The notes beneath the pieces were generated by a model, which saw only the letters and a program-made list of their open reading frames with translations, made no database searches and was not told the DNA's origin. DNA of 64,000 nucleotides from Myxococcota bacterium (GTDB lineage: Bacteria > Myxococcota_A > Polyangia > Palsa-1104 > JAEUJZ01): assembly GCA_025057315.1 (NCBI GenBank), contig JANWXW010000049.1:50779-114778 (forward strand), read 5' to 3'. The position numbers and the translations under genes are program-made. This document shows, in pieces, positions 36,692 through 44,552 of the stretch (its first letter is position 1; each line of letters begins with the position of its first letter).

Positions 36692-37071
36692 TGGCCGACT
36701 ACGCGGCCATCACCTCCTCCAAGCAAGTCGACGTCAAACTCGTACTGGCACGCCGGGCACTTGGCGTGAATCTTAGGCGCGCCCTCCTCGTTGATCCGAC
36801 GGTAAAACTCCTGCAAATAGGCCAGGTCCGTCGAGAACAGATTCTCAATGATGTCAGTGTCCACAACAGGCAGGTCGCCCAGCTTGGTGATCACCCGGCT
36901 GAGCAGGATGATGACCAAGTAGGCGCGGTTGTTCTGCACGCGGTAGTCTTGAAGCGGGATGATCTCGTCCTTGGCCGTGGCCAAGCGCATCACCCCGTGT
37001 CGGTGCAGGTTGCCGTCCGGGTCAATGTAGCCTTTGGGGAGCGTGAAGGGGAATTCGGTCTTGAAGGCCAT
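36682..37071 (-). CDS. eCIS tail-assembly chaperone-like protein (0-frame product)
   Basis: Protein of 129 residues resembling phage tail-assembly chaperones of the type found in eCIS loci: FTLPKGYIDPDGNLHRHGVM, RLATAKDEIIPLQDYRV, and a helical SRVITKLGDLPVVDTDIIENL. Near the C-terminus is a CPAC pair, half of a possible zinc knuckle. In long-tailed phages such proteins exist as a short form and a frameshifted long form in a fixed ratio and help load the tape measure during tube assembly. The 0 frame ends Gly-Gln-Gly-Gly-stop exactly on the slippery site. ATG 37071 follows the previous gene by 7 nt with AGGA upstream. Confidence 0.82.
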   Translation of the reverse strand: MAFKTEFPFTLPKGYIDPDGNLHRHGVMRLATAKDEIIPLQDYRVQNNRAYLVIILLSRVITKLGDLPVVDTDIIENLFSTDLAYLQEFYRRINEEGAPKIHAKCPACQYEFDVDLLGGGDGRVVGQGG

Positions 37072-37078
37072 ATGCGTC

Positions 37079-38017
37079 CTACATCCACGTGGCTGCAGCG
37101 GAGGGCTCGAACTCCATCTGCTCGCAGTACATTTCAATTTTTACCATGCGCAGCTTGTCCGAACCGGCCTCGAGCTTGTCCGGGGTGAACTTGATAATGC
37201 CGAGGTGATGAAATTTGACCGTGAACAGGACCGTCTTCATATCGGGCGTCAGATACTCCAGGTGACCGCCCTTTTCCTGGTCGGGGTCACTCTTGCCGTC
37301 GATGACAAAGGAGTGATGCCAATCATACCACGCCTTCGCGTCCGCCTCCGGCAGCGTCAGGACAAGGTTGGGGAAGTCGATCTGCACCGGCTCTTTCTCG
37401 AAGACCAGCTCCTCGCCGATGGCGTTGTCGATGACCTTCTGTTTGATGGTCAACGCCTCGATCTTGTTGACCCGCCGGCAGTTGAAGCCAGGGATATCCA
37501 GACGGAAGTTGCAAGGAAGCCACATTTTCTGCTTTCTGGCATCGATCTGAACCGGCCGGATGGACCTGCTCCGATCGTGAAACTTCATCTTGGTCCGCTC
37601 CGGCGAGATCTTCACGGTCAGCTTGCATGGCTCCTTGCTGGTGGCGTCCAGTGCCGGCAGACTGATCTCGGAAAGGAGCCCCTGCTGAAACTCCAGGGTG
37701 GTGGTCTCTTTGAAGTCGTAGTCCCCGACGACGATGGCACCCTCTTTGCGCTGGTGGTCATAGCGCAAACTGTGCTTGATCCAATCGTAGAACGCACGCG
37801 ACATCCCCGTGCCACAGGTGAGGGTGATGTCGTCAAACTTGACGTTGCCTGGGTGCTTTCGCACCGGGTGCCCGCCTGCCACCCGCTGCTGCACGACCTC
37901 GGTCGATGCCTGCCCGCCTTCGGCGCTGTAGAGCCAACCGGCTGGACGGTTGTCCAGTTCCAGGTAGAAGCGATTTGCCGTATAGGCCGCTGGGGTAAGA
38001 TTTTGTCTGCCCAACAT
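37079..38017 (-). CDS. eCIS protein with two gp19-like tube domains, paralogue B
   Basis: Protein of 312 residues that looks like two T4 gp19-type tube domains joined in one chain. Domain 1 (about 15-150) has FYLELDNRPAGWLYSAEGG, GNVKFDDITLTCGTGMSRAFYDWI; domain 2 (about 175-305) has NFRLDIPGFNCRRVNKIEAL, AWYDWHHSFVIDG, GHLEYLTPDMKTVLFTVKF and LGIIKFTPDKLEAG. It is clearly homologous to the next gene upstream along its whole length, sharing for example VNKIEALTIKQKV, so the pair arose by duplication. Such double domains can make trimeric rings matching a hexameric tube, as in hub proteins. It is separated from its paralogue by a strong hairpin. Confidence 0.82.
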   Translation of the reverse strand: MLGRQNLTPAAYTANRFYLELDNRPAGWLYSAEGGQASTEVVQQRVAGGHPVRKHPGNVKFDDITLTCGTGMSRAFYDWIKHSLRYDHQRKEGAIVVGDYDFKETTTLEFQQGLLSEISLPALDATSKEPCKLTVKISPERTKMKFHDRSRSIRPVQIDARKQKMWLPCNFRLDIPGFNCRRVNKIEALTIKQKVIDNAIGEELVFEKEPVQIDFPNLVLTLPEADAKAWYDWHHSFVIDGKSDPDQEKGGHLEYLTPDMKTVLFTVKFHHLGIIKFTPDKLEAGSDKLRMVKIEMYCEQMEFEPSAAATWM

Positions 38018-38057
38018 CTACCTCTGGATGGCAGGTACCTAGATATTGCTCAAACAA

Positions 38058-38089
38058 AGCACGGCGGCCGTAGAGACGGCCGCCGTGCT
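38058..38089 (-). terminator. Perfect 14-bp hairpin between the two double-tube genes
   Basis: AGCACGGCGGCCGT and its exact inverse flank a 4-nt loop. On the minus (coding) strand the hairpin is followed by TTTGTTTG, a weak T-run. It probably works as a leaky intrinsic terminator or 3'-end stabiliser after the sheath A and double-tube A genes, giving these more transcript than the genes beyond. Confidence 0.75.
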
Positions 38090-38100
38090 CTTATCTTCTG

Positions 38101-39057
38101 TTAGCCAAAGACCGCCGCCGGTGAGTAGGAGAAGCGGATGTCCTCGCAGTACATCTCGGCCTTGACGCGCCGGATGCCCTCGGCCCCCGCCTCCATCTTG
38201 TCCGGGGCAAGCTTGAAGATGCCCAGGTTCTTGAAGGTCAGCGTGAACAGCACCGTCTTGCGATCCGCAGCTAGGTACTCCAGTGTGCCGCCCCTTTCGT
38301 TCTCTTCACCGCAGTTGCCATTGATGACGAAGTCCTCATGCCACCTATACAGCGGACCGGCATGGGACTCGGCCGTGGTGATGACCAGGTTCGGCACCTC
38401 GACGCTGGTGGGCTCCTGCTCGTAGTCGCGCATCTCACCCACGGCGTTCTCGGTGACCTTCTGCTTGATGGTCAGCGCCTCGATCTTGTTGACCCGCGAG
38501 CAGGGCTCCTCCAGCCCGTCGATGCGAAGGCGGAAGTTCGATGGCAACCACAGCTTCTGCTTCTTTGCATCGATCGGGAACATCCCGCCGGTGATCTTCG
38601 CCCCCTGACCGATCACCCTCCGCGTGTACTCGGGCTTGAACTTGATCGTCATCTTGGCCGCGTCCTTGGAGGCCGCATCGAGGGCCGGCATGCCAAGCTC
38701 GGTCAGGATGGCGAAAAAGAAGTTCAGCCGCGACAGCTCCTTGTAGTCGTAGTCGGCAAACAAGATCGCTCCGTTCTGGCGGCCTCTCCCCGGCTGGTTG
38801 AAGGTCTGGTTGAAGCCGGTGTCGATCCACTCGTACAGGGCCTTGGACATGCCCGTGCCGCACTTGAACGAGATCTCTTCGTACTTGACGTTGCCGATGT
38901 GCTTCTTCTGCAGATGGTCACTGCCCATCTTCTCGACCACGACGTCGGCCACAGCATGGCCCCCATCGACTTCGCTCACCCATCCGCACTTCACGTTGTC
39001 CAGCTCAAGGCCGTACTTGCCCTGGCCGAATGCGCGCTGGTTTGTTGAAATTGGCAT
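38101..39057 (-). CDS. eCIS protein with two gp19-like tube domains, paralogue A
   Basis: Protein of 318 residues with two tandem tube-type domains: domain 1 (about 12-150) with YGLELDNVKCGWVSEVDGG and GNVKYEEISFKCGTGMSKAL; domain 2 (about 180-312) with NFRLRIDGLEEPCSRVNKIE, YRWHEDFVINGN, GTLEYLAADRKTVLFTLTF and GIFKLAPDKMEAGAEG. The start is ATG 39057, with GGAGG five nt upstream; a TTG four codons earlier is inside the ribosome site. Its place next to sheath A, between two strong hairpins, suggests it is made in large amounts, as a structural tube component would be. Single-domain tube proteins are usual here in other eCIS; the double form is unusual. Confidence 0.82.
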   Translation of the reverse strand: MPISTNQRAFGQGKYGLELDNVKCGWVSEVDGGHAVADVVVEKMGSDHLQKKHIGNVKYEEISFKCGTGMSKALYEWIDTGFNQTFNQPGRGRQNGAILFADYDYKELSRLNFFFAILTELGMPALDAASKDAAKMTIKFKPEYTRRVIGQGAKITGGMFPIDAKKQKLWLPSNFRLRIDGLEEPCSRVNKIEALTIKQKVTENAVGEMRDYEQEPTSVEVPNLVITTAESHAGPLYRWHEDFVINGNCGEENERGGTLEYLAADRKTVLFTLTFKNLGIFKLAPDKMEAGAEGIRRVKAEMYCEDIRFSYSPAAVFG

Positions 39058-39076
39058 GCGGTCCTCCAAAAATGGG

Positions 39077-39116
39077 AGCGACGGGCTCCGGACCCCGATG
39101 TCCGGGGCCCGTCGCT
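39077..39116 (-). other. Intercistronic 16-bp hairpin after sheath A
   Basis: Arms 39077-39092 and 39101-39116 pair over 16 positions, with one G-T wobble on the transcript side, around an 8-nt loop. It lies between the sheath A stop and the ribosome site of double-tube gene A. On the coding strand CCCATTTTTGGAGG follows, so it could be a partial terminator or an mRNA-stability element. Confidence 0.75.
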
Positions 39117-39126
39117 GTTTATGGGT

Positions 39127-40371
39127 CTATTCTTGGATCCCGCCGCCGGCCGGCATCTGGCCAATACGGAAGATAACGAACTCGGCCGGCTTCACCGGCG
39201 CAAGGCCGATCTCCACGATCAGCTGGCCCACGTCGACCACCTCAGGCGGGTTGGTTTCCTCATCGCACTTCACGAAGAAGCTCTTCTCCGGCGTCTCGCC
39301 CATGAGCGCACCGCTGCGCCAGATGAGCGTGAGGAACGCCGTGATGGTGCGCGTCACGCGCTTCCACAGACGGTGATCGTTCGGCTCGAACACCACCCAC
39401 TGTGTCTGGCGTTCGATCGAGGTCTCCACCATGATGAACAGCCGGCGGACGTTGATGTAGCGCCACGCCGGGTCGGACGACAGGGTGCGTGCGCCCCAGA
39501 TGCGGATGCCGCCCCCCTGCATGAGCCGGATGCAGTTGATGCCGCGCGGGTTCAGGATGTCCTGCTCAGCCTTGCTGATGTGGTAACGCAGGCCAAGCGC
39601 GCCGCGGACGATCTCATTGGCCGGCGCCTTGTGAACACCGCGCTCGTTGTCAGTGCGGGCGTAAACGCCCAGCACGTGACCCGATGGCGGCACATAGACA
39701 TTGCCGCGCTCGGGGTCGTACACCTGAATCCAGGGGAAGTAATAGGCCCCGTACTTGCTATCACGCGGCCGCGGTATCTTGTCGACTCCGCCTTGGATGG
39801 TTTCGGGGCTGTCGAGCACGGCGAAGCGATCCTTGCGGACCTCGCAGTGCGTCAGCAGCGCGTCCTGCACGGCCGGCGAGGTGATGCCCGGAGCGCACAC
39901 CAGCGAGATCTCATCGATCTCCTCAAAGCACTTCAGGCCCGTGCGGGCCCCAGGGCCGTTGTCGCGGCCGATGAAGCGGCTATCCTGGCTGTCGGCACCC
40001 TTGGCCGGCCCGGTGTCCTTCTTTGCCTCCTTGGGTGCCTCTTTCTCCAACCCTGGCACCTCACCGGTCAGCTTGCCAGTGGCCTCGGTCAGCTCCAGCG
40101 AGCTCGGGGGGCCAACGTTGACCACAAAGCACCGCGAACCGCCGTTGTTGAAGAATCCATAGACGGCGTGGGCCAGGTAGGTAGACTGCGTGAAGTCGCC
40201 AAAGGTCTTGACGAACTGAGTCCAGTTGGTGATGAGCACCGCCTGGTTCAGGGGCCCCATCATCGACTCGCCCAAGAAGCCAACGGTATTCGTCCCAACG
40301 GCCTCGATCGGCTTAGACCCGCGGTCAACTTCCTCTACGTATACGCCTGGCGAAAGGTAACTCGTGGCCAT
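39127..40371 (-). CDS. eCIS tail sheath protein A (short, Afp2/3-like)
   Basis: Contractile sheath subunit of 414 residues: N-terminal YLSPGVYVEEVDRGSKPIE and GPLNQAVLITNWTQFVKTFG, and C-terminal YGAYYFPWIQV, SGHVLGVYARTDNERGVHKA, GGIRIWGARTLSSDPAWRYI, CDEETNPPEV. In place of the insertion domain of sheath B it has only a charged Lys/Glu/Pro linker (about residues 100-135), so it is close to the minimal sheath fold and probably forms the bulk of the sheath. The start has AGGAGGGG upstream. A 137-nt gap separates it from the DUF4255 gene. Confidence 0.95.
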   Translation of the reverse strand: MATSYLSPGVYVEEVDRGSKPIEAVGTNTVGFLGESMMGPLNQAVLITNWTQFVKTFGDFTQSTYLAHAVYGFFNNGGSRCFVVNVGPPSSLELTEATGKLTGEVPGLEKEAPKEAKKDTGPAKGADSQDSRFIGRDNGPGARTGLKCFEEIDEISLVCAPGITSPAVQDALLTHCEVRKDRFAVLDSPETIQGGVDKIPRPRDSKYGAYYFPWIQVYDPERGNVYVPPSGHVLGVYARTDNERGVHKAPANEIVRGALGLRYHISKAEQDILNPRGINCIRLMQGGGIRIWGARTLSSDPAWRYINVRRLFIMVETSIERQTQWVVFEPNDHRLWKRVTRTITAFLTLIWRSGALMGETPEKSFFVKCDEETNPPEVVDVGQLIVEIGLAPVKPAEFVIFRIGQMPAGGGIQE

Positions 40372-40508
40372 GCTGCCCCTCCTTCAGTTCGAGTGCGTGT
40401 CTGGCTATCCCTTGGGGAAGTCCCTTCCGCTGGGCGTCCTCCTGGAGCCTCGCAGAAGGTTATCGGCATCCCCAGCCGAGTGTTGCGTGGTCTGGTGCCC
40501 CGCCCCCA

Positions 40509-41138
40509 TCAGCGACGGAGCCGGTTGAGTCTGTTTAGATCAAAAAACCGCACTTCCCGATCGACCACGCGCTGGATCGGCGTGGATACGCTCGGATAGA
40601 GTGGGATTGTCGTCCAGCACTGGATCGCAGGCTTGAGCGGCTGCTCCAGGCTGGACCAAAAGCGCGAGAGGACACCCTCGTCCAGCTTCTGCGACAACAG
40701 GATCGGAATGTAGTCGTCCGCTTCGAAGGAGTCACCCTTGAGCTGCTGTCCCCGGAGCGTCGGATGCTCTAAGAGCGTCTTGATGGTGGCCCCCAGTAGG
40801 AGCTGCTCCTCCTCCGGCGTCTGTGCCCAGCACGAGATGAGGTAGTCGAGGCGGAGCCACAGTGGCATCTCGCGCGCCACCTCGTACACCTGACCGTCCG
40901 GGCCGATCTCTTCGTCGATGTAACGGCCAGTGCGGTTGTTGGAGATCCCCTCCTCATCAAGCGTGATGTTGTATAGGTACACCGATACCGCAGGCAGCTT
41001 CCCCTCAATCGCGTCCTGCTTCGGCGCAGCCACCACCAAGTGCACCCGCTTGTAGCCAATGTGACGGTACTGCTCCTTGAGCAGCTCACCAATGGTGTCG
41101 GAGGTCTCTTTGATGATGTGGTGCTGGCCGTGGATCAT
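40509..41138 (-). CDS. eCIS cap/terminator protein, DUF4255 (Afp16/Pvc16-like)
   Basis: Protein of 209 residues with the DUF4255 (Pvc16 N-terminal) pattern: LPAVSVYLYNITLDEEGISN, then MPLWLRLDYLISCWAQTPEEEQLLLGAT and a C-terminal LSRFWSSLEQPLKPAI with a beta YPSVSTPIQRVVDREVRF. In PVC and Afp this protein caps the tail end and ends sheath and tube growth. Here it is the first gene of the operon, behind the promoter at 41186-41215; in Afp it is the last. The start has AGGA close upstream. Confidence 0.9.
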   Translation of the reverse strand: MIHGQHHIIKETSDTIGELLKEQYRHIGYKRVHLVVAAPKQDAIEGKLPAVSVYLYNITLDEEGISNNRTGRYIDEEIGPDGQVYEVAREMPLWLRLDYLISCWAQTPEEEQLLLGATIKTLLEHPTLRGQQLKGDSFEADDYIPILLSQKLDEGVLSRFWSSLEQPLKPAIQCWTTIPLYPSVSTPIQRVVDREVRFFDLNRLNRLRR

Positions 41139-41185
41139 GTCCTATCCACCCGTCCGCGCGCTCGTTTGGGGCACAGCAAGTGCCT

Positions 41186-41215
41186 ACAATACAAGATGAA
41201 CCAAAACTATGTCAA
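41186..41215 (-). promoter_or_regulatory. Sigma70-type promoter of the eCIS operon
   Basis: On the minus strand TTGACA (41215-41210), an 18-nt spacer and TATTGT (41191-41186) lie between the hemL stop and the DUF4255 start. The -35 is a perfect consensus and the -10 matches four of six. A transcript would start near 41179, giving a leader of about 40 nt. Nothing resembling a sigma54 -24/-12 site is seen here. Confidence 0.7.
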
Positions 41216-41217
41216 CC

Positions 41218-42594
41218 TCACCCTCGGTGAGGGGCCATTTCCGTCGGTGAGGCAAGTTCACGGAGGCCCCGCAGGGCTTCACGCGCGGCCTCCAGGGTGC
41301 GATCTACATGTTCATCTGTATGCGCAGCCGACACGAACGCTGCCTCAAACTGCGACGGAGGAAGATAGATGCCACGGTCCAACATGGCCCTAAAAAATTG
41401 GGCAAATAAATTCACATCGCTGTTCTTGGCCGTCGCATAGTCGTTGACCGGGCCCTTGGTAAAAAACAGCGTGAACATGGAGCCCACGTGGTTGACGGTC
41501 GCTGGTACCCCTACCTCCTGGCACAGCCCCAGAAGCTCGCTGCACAGGCGGGCGGTGCGCTGCTCCAACTCTTCATACAGCGACGGACCTGACTGCGCCA
41601 GTAGACGGAGGGTATGCAGACCCGCAGCCACCGCGACCGGGTTGCCCGACAGCGTGCCTGCCTGGTAGACAGGGCCAAGCGGCGCTACCAGACCCATCAT
41701 GTCGGCGCGTCCGCCATAGGCTGCCAGGGGCAGGCCACCGCCTGCGATCTTGCCCAGGCACGTCAGGTCTGGCCGCACACCGTAGCGCCCTTGCGCCCCC
41801 CCTAGTGCCACGCGGAAGCCAGTCATCACCTCATCGAAGATGAGCACGATGCCATGTGCCGCGGTCAGCGCACGTAGGCCCTGAAGGTAACCAGGGGCGG
41901 GTGGCACGCAGCCCATGTTGCCACATACCGGCTCGACAATGACGGCGGCAATCTCGCTGCGCCCAGTAGCATCGCGGTGAGCGGCCACCAGACGCTCCAT
42001 GGCCGCAAGATCGTTCCACGGCACGACCAGGGTATCGCGGGCCGCACCTTCGGTGACACCGGCTGAGTCGGGAATGCCAAGCGTAGCCGCACCCGAGCCC
42101 GCACGAACCAACAGCGCGTCCGCATGGCCATGGTAGGCGCCGTCTATCTTTACGATCTTGCTGCGGCCGGTGAAGCCGCGAGCCACACGCAGGGCCGCCA
42201 TGGTGGCCTCAGTGCCCGAGGAGACCAGACGGACCCGCTCCAGCGACGGGACAAGGCGGCACAGCAGCTCCGCGAAGGCCACCTCAGCCTCGGTCGGAGC
42301 ACCGAAGCTGGTACCATTGGCCGCTGCCGCAGCAATGGCAGCGACCACCTCGGGGTGGGCGTGCCCCAACATGAGCGGGCCCCATGACCCAACGTAGTCG
42401 ATGTATTCGTTGCCATCGACATCCTCCAGGATGGCCCCCCGGCCGCGGACAAAGAAGACCGGATCTCCGCCCACCGCACGGAATGCGCGCACCGGCGAGT
42501 TGACCCCGCCCGGCAGAACCGCTGCGGCACGGAGAAACAGAGCACGAGAGCGCGGGCGAGCTACCTCCCTACGCTTAGGATCGCAGAGACTCAT
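41218..42594 (-). CDS. hemL: Glutamate-1-semialdehyde 2,1-aminomutase
   Basis: PLP enzyme of tetrapyrrole synthesis that turns glutamate-1-semialdehyde into 5-aminolevulinate. 458 residues. Seen: [12 protein letters not shown] and [20 protein letters not shown] at the N-terminus, [20 protein letters not shown], the YHGHADALL motif, [12 protein letters not shown], and the PLP lysine in [16 protein letters not shown]. It is slightly longer than the usual 430 residues. ATG 42594 is followed by [10 protein letters not shown]; the frame is open 12 codons further without better support. The stop lies next to the -35 of the eCIS promoter. Confidence 0.96.
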   Translation of the reverse strand: MSLCDPKRREVARPRSRALFLRAAAVLPGGVNSPVRAFRAVGGDPVFFVRGRGAILEDVDGNEYIDYVGSWGPLMLGHAHPEVVAAIAAAAANGTSFGAPTEAEVAFAELLCRLVPSLERVRLVSSGTEATMAALRVARGFTGRSKIVKIDGAYHGHADALLVRAGSGAATLGIPDSAGVTEGAARDTLVVPWNDLAAMERLVAAHRDATGRSEIAAVIVEPVCGNMGCVPPAPGYLQGLRALTAAHGIVLIFDEVMTGFRVALGGAQGRYGVRPDLTCLGKIAGGGLPLAAYGGRADMMGLVAPLGPVYQAGTLSGNPVAVAAGLHTLRLLAQSGPSLYEELEQRTARLCSELLGLCQEVGVPATVNHVGSMFTLFFTKGPVNDYATAKNSDVNLFAQFFRAMLDRGIYLPPSQFEAAFVSAAHTDEHVDRTLEAAREALRGLRELASPTEMAPHRG

Positions 42595-43424
42595 TGTGCC
42601 TTTGTGCCATAGATCGAGGCACAGCAACAAGCAGCGCTGCTCGCGGCAGGAGATGCACAGCGCGCAACAGAGCTAAACTGCTCGCTCCTCCGAAGGATGA
42701 GCGAGCGGAGGCAGAAGCCGCCACCCACAAACCGCGGCCAGCCACCCAAGCTGCCGGGCCAGCTAACAGCAACCAAGAAGATGCGCACCAGCCATCGGAG
42801 GGCAGCCGGCGTCCGCAGCATGCACCGATACAGGGTGGTCAGCTTCGATCGGTCTGACCAGCCCCGCGACAGGGTCTTGCTACTTGAGCTTCGAGCAAGG
42901 TGGCCCCAGGAGCTTCACCACCTTGGCCGGCTCCTCTGCTTCCCTGTGCACCTGGTGCCCCCCAGCTCCCCAGCACTGCCACCGCATCCGCTACCATCCA
43001 GCGCCTCTCCATGGGGCCTGCGACCAGGACGGGTCGCGCATCAACTGCACCACCTCGAGGGCGGCATCGTAGGCGATATCCGCCGCAGTCCGACCTTGAG
43101 GCCGTCGCTCATGAGCTGCATGCGCGGTGGCGGAGCGAAAGGTTGCAACGGTCATGAGGGCGGCAGCGCAGTCGAAGGCCCGTGGACCTCGGGGAGGCCC
43201 ATGAGAGTGTGGGTAGAAAAGATCACAATATTTTGATGCTTCTCCGCCGCAATCGCGTGGCTGCGCTGGCGAACGCCCCCTGCAGGGCCTAGCTCCTCTG
43301 GCGCCGTGGAGGCAGCTCGAGACAGGATATGCTGGAGCCAGCCGATGGACCACCCATATCAACAAACGACACGGGCGCAGTGGGCGGGTAGGGGCCACCG
43401 TGTGGCAGGTGCGGCTCCGAAGCA
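42595..43424. other. Gap without a supported gene
   Basis: About 830 nt between the start of hemL and the end of a lipoprotein gene. Open frames on both strands are Pro/Arg/His rich. One minus-strand stretch (about 42991-43155) encodes a more protein-like run (GRTAADIAYDAALEVVQLMRD) but has no clear start or family and may be a gene remnant. No tRNA or hairpin terminator was found. Confidence 0.45.
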
Positions 43425-43982
43425 CTAGCGATCCGGCTGTACCACCAGGCGCACAAGCGGCGTGTATGGCACCGGGGAGGAGATAAGGGCGGTCTGCGGC
43501 TCTACATCGCGCTGAAACACGCGCCCGGAGTCGTTCTTTGCGGCCCACAGGCGCGCCTCACCACCCGCTTCGGGCACTGCCACCCCCACCCAGACCGGCC
43601 CACGCATAGGCGGTAGGGGGGGCAATGTCTCGATCACCCACTTTCCGTCGGTGCCATTGGAGGTGAGCGCGGGACCATAGTCGCGCTCGATGCGGTAGAG
43701 CAGCCGGCCGGGCCGACCCTCTTCGTTGGTGTCATAGAGTTGAAATTGGATGCGCCCGGGCTGGGCAACCATGAACCGCAAGCGCACCGGCCGGAACGAG
43801 GGCATGTTGGGCTCGTTCTTGATGAGCAACTCGAAGCTGCTCGCAGGCAGGATCGGCCGCTCCGCCGGTCGGCCGTCGTCGTGCGCCATCTCGATCTCGC
43901 GCACGGCACCGACCGTGGGAGCCCCCCCCGTTGTGGCGCAGGCAGAGCCAAGCAGGACCATCCCGAGCATCATGCTTCGCAT
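43425..43982 (-). CDS. Lipoprotein of unknown function
   Basis: Protein of 185 residues with a lipoprotein signal ([11 protein letters not shown]). The mature part is beta-rich with no Cys, including a [20 protein letters not shown] and a [20 protein letters not shown] segment, which recalls an Ig-like or jelly-roll domain. Not recognised. The start has GGAGGAGG upstream and overlaps the end of the acetyltransferase gene by 13 nt, so the two are co-transcribed. Confidence 0.65.
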   Translation of the reverse strand: MRSMMLGMVLLGSACATTGGAPTVGAVREIEMAHDDGRPAERPILPASSFELLIKNEPNMPSFRPVRLRFMVAQPGRIQFQLYDTNEEGRPGRLLYRIERDYGPALTSNGTDGKWVIETLPPLPPMRGPVWVGVAVPEAGGEARLWAAKNDSGRVFQRDVEPQTALISSPVPYTPLVRLVVQPDR

Positions 43983-44536
43983 AGCACCTCCTCCTCCAGC
44001 CGGTAGCCTCGGCCGCAACTTGAGCACCAGCTTGCGCCACGTTCCACCCGGAGCCGTTCGCCGCAGCGACACATCCAGCCCCGCTGCCGCGCTGGCACAC
44101 CCATGCATAGGGCATAGGCAGGCACATTGGACGTGACCACTGCCCCGGCGCCAATGAAGGCGTAGGCACCGATCTCATGGCCGCACACGATGGTCGCATT
44201 GGCTCCGATGGTCGCCCCGCGTCGGACCCAGGTCTGACGGTACTCGTGTTTGCGCGACACCTCGGAGCGAGGGTTGACCACGTTGGTAAAGACGGCGCTC
44301 GGGCCAACAAAGACGTGGTCCTCTAGCACCACGCCATCGTAGATGGAGACATTGTTCTGCACGCGCACGCCCTCTCCCAGCACCGCGGTCGGCGCGATGT
44401 AGACTCCCTGGCCAATGGTGCAGCCGCGGCCCAAGCGAGCCCCCGGTGCGATGTGGCTAAAGTGCCAGATCCGTGTGCCCTCGCCGATGATGGCGCCCTC
44501 GTCTACATACGCGGACTCGTGCTTAAAGTAACTCAT
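43970..44536 (-). CDS. Left-handed beta-helix acetyltransferase (WlbB/WbpD-like) with zinc ribbon
   Basis: Hexapeptide-repeat acyltransferase of 188 residues that would N-acetylate an amino-sugar nucleotide for surface glycan. The motifs [40 protein letters not shown] and [11 protein letters not shown], with [10 protein letters not shown], are those of the WlbB/WbpD/WbbJ group. Unusually, the C-terminus adds a CxC...CxxC ribbon ([16 protein letters not shown]) that could bind zinc. It is downstream of the helicase gene by 16 nt and overlaps the lipoprotein gene. Confidence 0.9.
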   Translation of the reverse strand: MSYFKHESAYVDEGAIIGEGTRIWHFSHIAPGARLGRGCTIGQGVYIAPTAVLGEGVRVQNNVSIYDGVVLEDHVFVGPSAVFTNVVNPRSEVSRKHEYRQTWVRRGATIGANATIVCGHEIGAYAFIGAGAVVTSNVPAYALCMGVPARQRGWMCRCGERLRVERGASWCSSCGRGYRLEEEVLCEA

Positions 44537-44552
44537 GATCGCCAACTGATGC

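Noticed and set aside
27889..41138. Prophage or tailocin remnant instead of eCIS
   Set aside because: No capsid, portal, terminase, lysis or fibre genes; DUF4255 cap, Afp7-like protein and DUF6760 point to eCIS.
42697..43236. Plus-strand frame of 179 residues upstream of hemL
   Set aside because: Composition typical of chance frames in GC-rich DNA; no ribosome site, domain or conserved pattern.
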